Positions 59,340 through 64,000 of a stretch of 64,000 nucleotides of DNA are shown here, piece by piece. The position numbers and the translations under genes are program-made. Source of the stretch: Buxus sempervirens (lineage: Eukaryota > Streptophyta > Magnoliopsida > Buxales > Buxaceae). The notes under the pieces were generated by a model. It was not told the DNA's origin. It made no database searches and was given only the letters and a program-made list of their open reading frames with translations. How positions within the stretch are numbered: the stretch's first letter is position 1; each line of letters starts with the position of its first letter. The stretch spans positions 9,852,858 to 9,916,857 of the forward strand of contig OX387190.1 of the NCBI GenBank assembly GCA_947561395.2, read 5' to 3'.

Positions 59340-59490
59340 CAACGAGCTGAGCCAACTAAGCTCAAGCTCGGGCTCTGCTCGCACAAGCCGAGCTTGAGCT
59401 CTATTTTTAAGCTCATGAGCCGAGCTTGAGCCTAAAAAAGAGCTCATTAATTTAGTGAGCCTGAGCCGAGCTTGAGTAGGCTCGGCTCGT
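59340..59490. repeat. Subterminal repeats of the hAT element
   Basis: About eight copies of gagc, gctcg or gagccgagcttgag in both orientations within 150 bp of the left tip. Confidence 0.7.
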
Positions 59491-60510
59491 AAAAAATATA
59501 TATATGTTTTGGATATATAATTAGCAAAGTTTAACTCATAATTAAATAATATTCTACAGTTAAAGAAGTTATCAAATTAAAAATAAATCCTAATTAATAA
59601 TTCTTTGACTTTTAATCAAAATAATAGTTTATATTTATTAAAAAACCATAAAATTAGAATTTTGGATATTTCCTTTTAGAATTAGATATAATTCCCTTTG
59701 TTTCTTTTATGATTATATTGACTTGAGATGAGGGGAGTGGAGAGAGAAGACAAAAACGAGGACGAATGCTAGAGACGAGCATGAAGCCCTCATCAAACGC
59801 CACCACCCCACTTCAATTATGTTTTTTAATAGTTCTCCTTGATCCTCCTCCTAATAATGATTAGGCTTTTGTTTTTGTTTTTTTCCTTTTGTCTTTTTGC
59901 AATCGATGGGTGTTCTAGTTGTGTTTCTTGGCATTAAAATTTTGATACGACATTGGCTTAGGCTTCATGATATGATAAGCATAAGCACTGTTGTATTGTC
60001 TGTAAGTTAGTAAACCGAGAAAGTTTAAGGAATCCACTGGTTAATTAGCTTTAAGGGGCTACATTGGAAGAGAAGCAGTTGGAGCTTATAGAAATGGTAG
60101 AGAGGCTTTGGGAGGATAAGAGTGGGTGGAGATATTCTCTCCATGAGTGGATAAAAATGAGTCATCAATGTAGATGCTTTTTCACAAACCAAAAAGAAAA
60201 AAGGGAGGGGGAACGTGGATTCTCTCTATCTCTCTCTCTCATACAAGCACATCAATAACAATTTAGAAACTATCAAACAAACACACCCAGCAATGTGATC
60301 TTTGTTTGATTTAGTACTTCCAAGCACATCCCTCTTTTGCCTTTTTCTTTAGATTATAACTAGTAACTTTTTTTTTGTCCTTTTAACGTAATAAAAAAAG
60401 AACTATGTCCATATTGTTTTCATGACATAAGATACCATAGGGTAATAATTTAGAATTTTAATTTTTCACCTGAATACAAATTTTTTAATTTATTCTCTTT
60501 AATATTGTAT

Positions 60511-63282
60511 AGATGGAAGAACAACAACTACAATCATAGTGAGAGGAAATATCTGATAATGATCCTAATGAAGGTACATCATCTCCAAAGAGTACTAGGA
60601 AGCGAAAAAGTAAAGTTTGGGAAAATTTTAAAGTACTTAAGTTGCCAAGTGGAATGAAGAAGGCATCATGCAATCATCGTAAGAGATTATTTGCATGTAG
60701 TGAAGGAGGAGATGGTACTACCACTCCTACATGTCATCTCAAGTGTTGCCTTTATTACAAGTGCAATGACAAAGAACAAGAAGTTTTGACATTTGAAAAG
60801 TCTAATGAAACAAGTTCTAGGAAGGTATACAATGGAACTTAAACTTTAGAAGAGGAATTTTCAATTAGGAGGTGGAAGAAATGGCCCAATTTCTCGAATG
60901 CATAAATGGGAAGGAATTGGATACTCACCAAGATTTAATGAGTTGGACAAGGAGTAGTGATGGGATTTTCTCAGTGAAGAGCCTCTATAACCAACTTTGT
61001 AAGCAAAATCTCAACTTTAAGGTCCACAACCTGTTATGGCAACCCTCACTACCATTAAAGGTAGGTTTCTTTTCATGGACTGCGGTGTTGGAAAAAATTT
61101 TAATTACAGATAATTTGATGAAGAGAGGATGGCAGCTCCCTAGCAGATGTAGCCTTTGCAAAGCTGATGCAAAGACAATGAATCATCTTCTCATTCATTG
61201 CCCAATCACAAGTGGAATTTGGAATACTTATTTAGCTAAATTTGGAGTAGCATGGGTTCAGCCTGAAGATGTGTCTATGCTTCTTCTATGTTAGAAGATC
61301 TCAAAAGGGGCCTCCCCTACCCAGGTGTTTTGGAGATTGATACTGGGGGCAGTTATGTGGGCAGTTTAGAAGGAACGGAACAGCAGGATCTTTGAGAATA
61401 AGGAACGGTCTCAGAATGCTCTATTCAAATACTCGATTAGTTTTATCCTCTATTGGGCATCTATTGTGGAGTCTTGCAAGGGTTTGAAATGTCATGATGT
61501 TCTAATGTGTGAGGATTTTAAAATTGTGAAAAGTTTGGGGATGGGAGCTATGTACACCTTTGGTGTACAGTAATGTACTTGTTTTTTTAGTTTTCATTTT
61601 AATATGATCTTTATTACCGAACAAAAAAAAAAGAAACAAGTGCTAGAAGTGCTAATTTCAAGTATGATAAAGACCAAACTCAGAATTTGCTTGCAAAAAT
61701 GATGATTGTACATGAGTATCCACTTTTAATGGCAGAACATGAGTTTTTTACAATGTACAATTAGAGTCTTTATCTTGCACACAAATAGATTTCAAGGAGT
61801 ACAGCAAAGGCAGAATGTATGAAAGTTTATGAAGATAAAAAAAAAGGTTGAAAGAGATCCTAACATCAGTTAAGAGGATAAGTTTGACAACAAACATATG
61901 GAAGTCAAATCAGCCATACGAATATATGGCTCTTACAGGACATTTTATAGATAGTGATTGGTGGTTGCAAAAAAGGATTTTAAATTTTTGTGCAGTTCCA
62001 CCACCTTATATTGGGCATGTTATTGGTGATGCTATTTCTCAATGTCTTCTCCACTGGAATATTGAAAAGAAGGTATCTACAATTACTTTCGATAATGCAA
62101 GTAACAATGATGTTGCATCTAGAGACCTTAAAGAGAGTTTTGTAGCAAAGGGAAATATCTTTTTCAAAGGTAAGATATTTCACATCAGGTGTTGTGCTCA
62201 TATTTTGAATTTGATTGTTCAGGATGGAATTAAGAAAATGAAAAATGTGATAGAAAATGTACGTGTAAGTGTTGGGTATGTAAAAGGTTTTGTAGGTAGA
62301 GTGCACAAGTTTAATGAGTTCATCAAACAGTTGGGCTTACCAACAAACAAAGGTTTGATTTTTTGATGTTTCAACACGTTGGAATTCAACATACTTGATG
62401 TTAGAGCGTGCCATAGAATTTAAACAAATATTTACTAGTCTAGCAGCACGTGACTCATTCTATGTTGCAAATTAGGAGCACCATTTGTAGATGATTGGAA
62501 AAGGCTGAGGATGCATGTAAGTTTTTAAAATCTTTCCATAGTTCTACGAAAGTGTTCTCTAGTAACACTTATCCGATTGCCAATCTGTTTTGCCAGAAAC
62601 TTGGAAAATCAAGAAGTGCTTGAATGAAGTGATGCTATGTGAAGATTCATTCATTAGAGAGATCCTCCCAGACATGAAAGCCAAGTTTGATAAATACTGG
62701 GATGAATGCCACTTGGTTATGGCACTTGCAGTGGTTTTGAACCCAAGATGTAGAATAAGATATTTGGAATTTTGTTATCCTAATATCTACCCTAATAGGG
62801 AGGTTGGAAGAGAAATTAGTCTGGTTTGTGATGCTTTATATGAACTATATAATGAATACAAGACCAAGTAGCCCAGTTTTGTGGAAAATCCTCTTTCTGA
62901 AGATCTTATAATTGAGGGCGGCATATGTGATGTTGGTGGGAGGAATTTGGAAAAATTTATTGATAGTGTTGACAAGAATGGTGATTACAAGTCTGAATTG
63001 GATAAATACTTGGAAGAAAATGTCACTCGACATAAATGTCAAGAATTCAATGTTTTGGCATGGTGGAGTTCGAATGTTGACAAGTTTCCTATACTCTCAA
63101 GGATTGCTCGGGATGTTTTGTCAATACCATTGTCAACAGTAGCTTCAGAATCTGCTTTTAGCACTGTGGGAGAAGTTGTTGACAAGCGTCGTAGTTCATT
63201 GGCACCAAAGACTGTTGAGGCCTTGGTTTGTGTGGTAGATTAGTTGCGAAGTGGTTCATCACTTAGTGTTGAAAACAATTAG
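60511..63282 (+). pseudogene. hAT transposase (RICESLEEPER/Ac type), split by a LINE
   Basis: The piece before the LINE holds a worn BED zinc finger (VWENFKV, then ASCNHRKRLFACSEGG; the second Cys is Arg). After it come KMMIVHEYPLLMAEHEFF, the catalytic-core region (61848-62366: LTTNIWKSNQPYEYMALTGH, FDNASNN, RCCAHILNLIVQDGIKKM) and the C-terminal dimerisation domain (63050-63240: WWSSNVDKFPILSRIARDVL, STVASESAFSTVG, RRSSLAPKTVEAL). Breaks: stops at codons 9-10 (TAG TGA), a stop after MYN near 61767, a frame shift near 62350 (after GLIF), degradation to about 62590, a stop at 62869 and TAG in place of a Trp at 63241. Such genes are usually about 650-700 codons. Not functional. Confidence 0.88.
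60825..61632 (+). mobile_element. LINE 3' fragment inserted in the hAT transposase
   Basis: It is flanked by gaaacaagttctaggaag (60807-60824) and gaaacaagtgctagaag (61633-61649). Coding remnant 60872-61294 reads FSVKSLYNQLCKQ, then PLKVGFFSWTAVLEKIL and RCSLCKADAKTMNHLLIHC, the LINE zinc-binding end, then a tail with attaccgaacaaaaaaaaaa. 808 bp, strongly 5'-truncated. Confidence 0.88.
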
Positions 63283-63290
63283 TTGGGATA

Positions 63291-64000
63291 ATCTATATAC
63301 ATACATTTCTTTCATTAATTGAGAACATTGTTATATACTATTATTTTCTCACAAATGTCTTGTGGTTTCTAGGTTCTCCAGGAATAACAGATCTTCAGTT
63401 ACTAATAAGAGAGTAGGAGTTATACATTTATACTGGTAACATATACTTTTTAGCTTTAGTTATACATATGCTTCTTTCTAAAAAAATTATTTAGTGTTTT
63501 TTCATTTATAAATTTCTTTGTTATTATGATTACATGAGTAAAATTTTCTTTTTTCTTTGTTTGTTTCACTGAAAAATATTTTCCACAAGAAAATATTTTC
63601 TGGAAGAAAATTTTCCAAGAAAAAGTTTTCCTTTTTTCTTTTTTCCAAGTGTGTGGATGTAACATAGAAAATGTTTTAGAATTTTATTCTTTTTTCTTTT
63701 CTTATACAAATGCAACTAAAAACACCTCCCCTAGGAACTGAAGTGGCTTGAGTGCTTACTTTCCATGCGAATTTTAAATCCTTCGCTTCCATAGAGTTTC
63801 TACTCTCTTATAAAAACAACTCTTATCTAGCTCCAGCAAGTTGGATATGCGATGGATAATGGTCTTATCATCCACGATATGTAAGATGGATGACATACTC
63901 AAACCCCACAATATTGTTATCTTGTTAAAAGGTAGTGGTAGCATAAGAACCTTCAAAGTGAACTAATACAAGTAAAAAAAATGGCCAACTAATTACATGT
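63291..64000. other. No gene seen
   Basis: AT-rich. A cluster of gaaaatattttc-type palindromes lies at 63565-63650, of the sort seen near ends of small transposons, but no element could be delimited. Confidence 0.4.

Larger units (their letters stand above)
59331..63290 (+). mobile_element. hAT (Ac-like) DNA transposon, dead, right end not found
   Basis: The left tip cagggctgtcaacgagc is a typical plant hAT end. It is followed by a subterminal cluster of gagccgagcttgagc words (59340-59490), likely transposase-binding sites in the living ancestor. A transposase fossil lies at 60511-63282. I did not find gacagccctg after the gene, so the right end is lost or lies beyond the window. Confidence 0.8.

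Noticed and set aside
58857-59397. Two near-identical ORFs on opposite strands (MIYQGYISSLYMVIYLAVLI)
   Set aside because: They are the two arms of the inverted duplication read in mirror frames, with no independent evidence of coding.
1-64000. CRISPR arrays, operons, bacterial signals
   Set aside because: Plant nuclear DNA with introns and retroelements; no spaced identical repeats of CRISPR type were seen. tRNA genes were not seen on reading, though without a folding search a miss is possible.

Overview
The window looks like nuclear DNA of a flowering plant. It is AT-rich, its genes have GT-AG introns, and it is packed with plant-type transposons: large LTRs, Copia, L1-type LINEs, an Au-like SINE, hAT, a Harbinger-like element and a Helitron-like element. 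Woody eudicot is my guess; the species cannot be read from the sequence.

Only two host genes are well supported. (1) A chloroplast ankyrin-repeat protein of the AKRP (EMB2036) type runs on the + strand from 16784 to 44170. It has seven exons and 421 residues. The five ankyrin exons are 99 nt each, and the gene is stretched to 27 kb by two giant introns of 9.8 and 14.6 kb full of mobile DNA. (2) An F-box/LRR protein lies on the - strand at 55790-57866, with three solid exons and two probable short 5' exons. A few orphan exon-like pieces (left edge, about 44.85 kb, about 50.96 kb) could belong to further genes but are not identified.

Layout. 1-16 kb is a field of solo LTRs with no internal coding region. 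It includes a 510-bp LTR (TSD cattg) and a 3.2-kb LTR (TSD ctaga) that itself holds two later LTRs (TSDs actaa and tatgg). 16.1-44.2 kb is AKRP. Its intron 1 holds an Au-like SINE, a 3.5-kb LINE on the - strand and a 189-bp LINE tail. Its intron 6 holds a Harbinger-like element that carries a dead piece of a Shewanella-like protein phosphatase (SLP2-type) gene. That element was later hit by a LINE (itself hit by a terminal-repeat element) and by a Copia retrotransposon (itself hit by a Helitron-like element). A second long LINE on the + strand follows just before the last exon. 44.2-55.8 kb is mostly repeat, including a reverse LTR split by a LINE tail. 55.8-57.9 kb is the F-box gene. 58.97-59.33 kb is a 173-bp inverted duplication ending exactly at the 5' tip of a dead hAT transposon (59331 to about 63.3 kb), whose transposase is split by another LINE.

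No functional operon-like cooperation is expected. The main interest is the order of insertions, which flanking duplications let one read, and the way a small essential plastid gene persists around about 24 kb of intronic debris. Exon limits are from my own reading of frame, phase and splice consensus. Family names of repeats rest on end sequences and recognisable protein motifs, with no database search.
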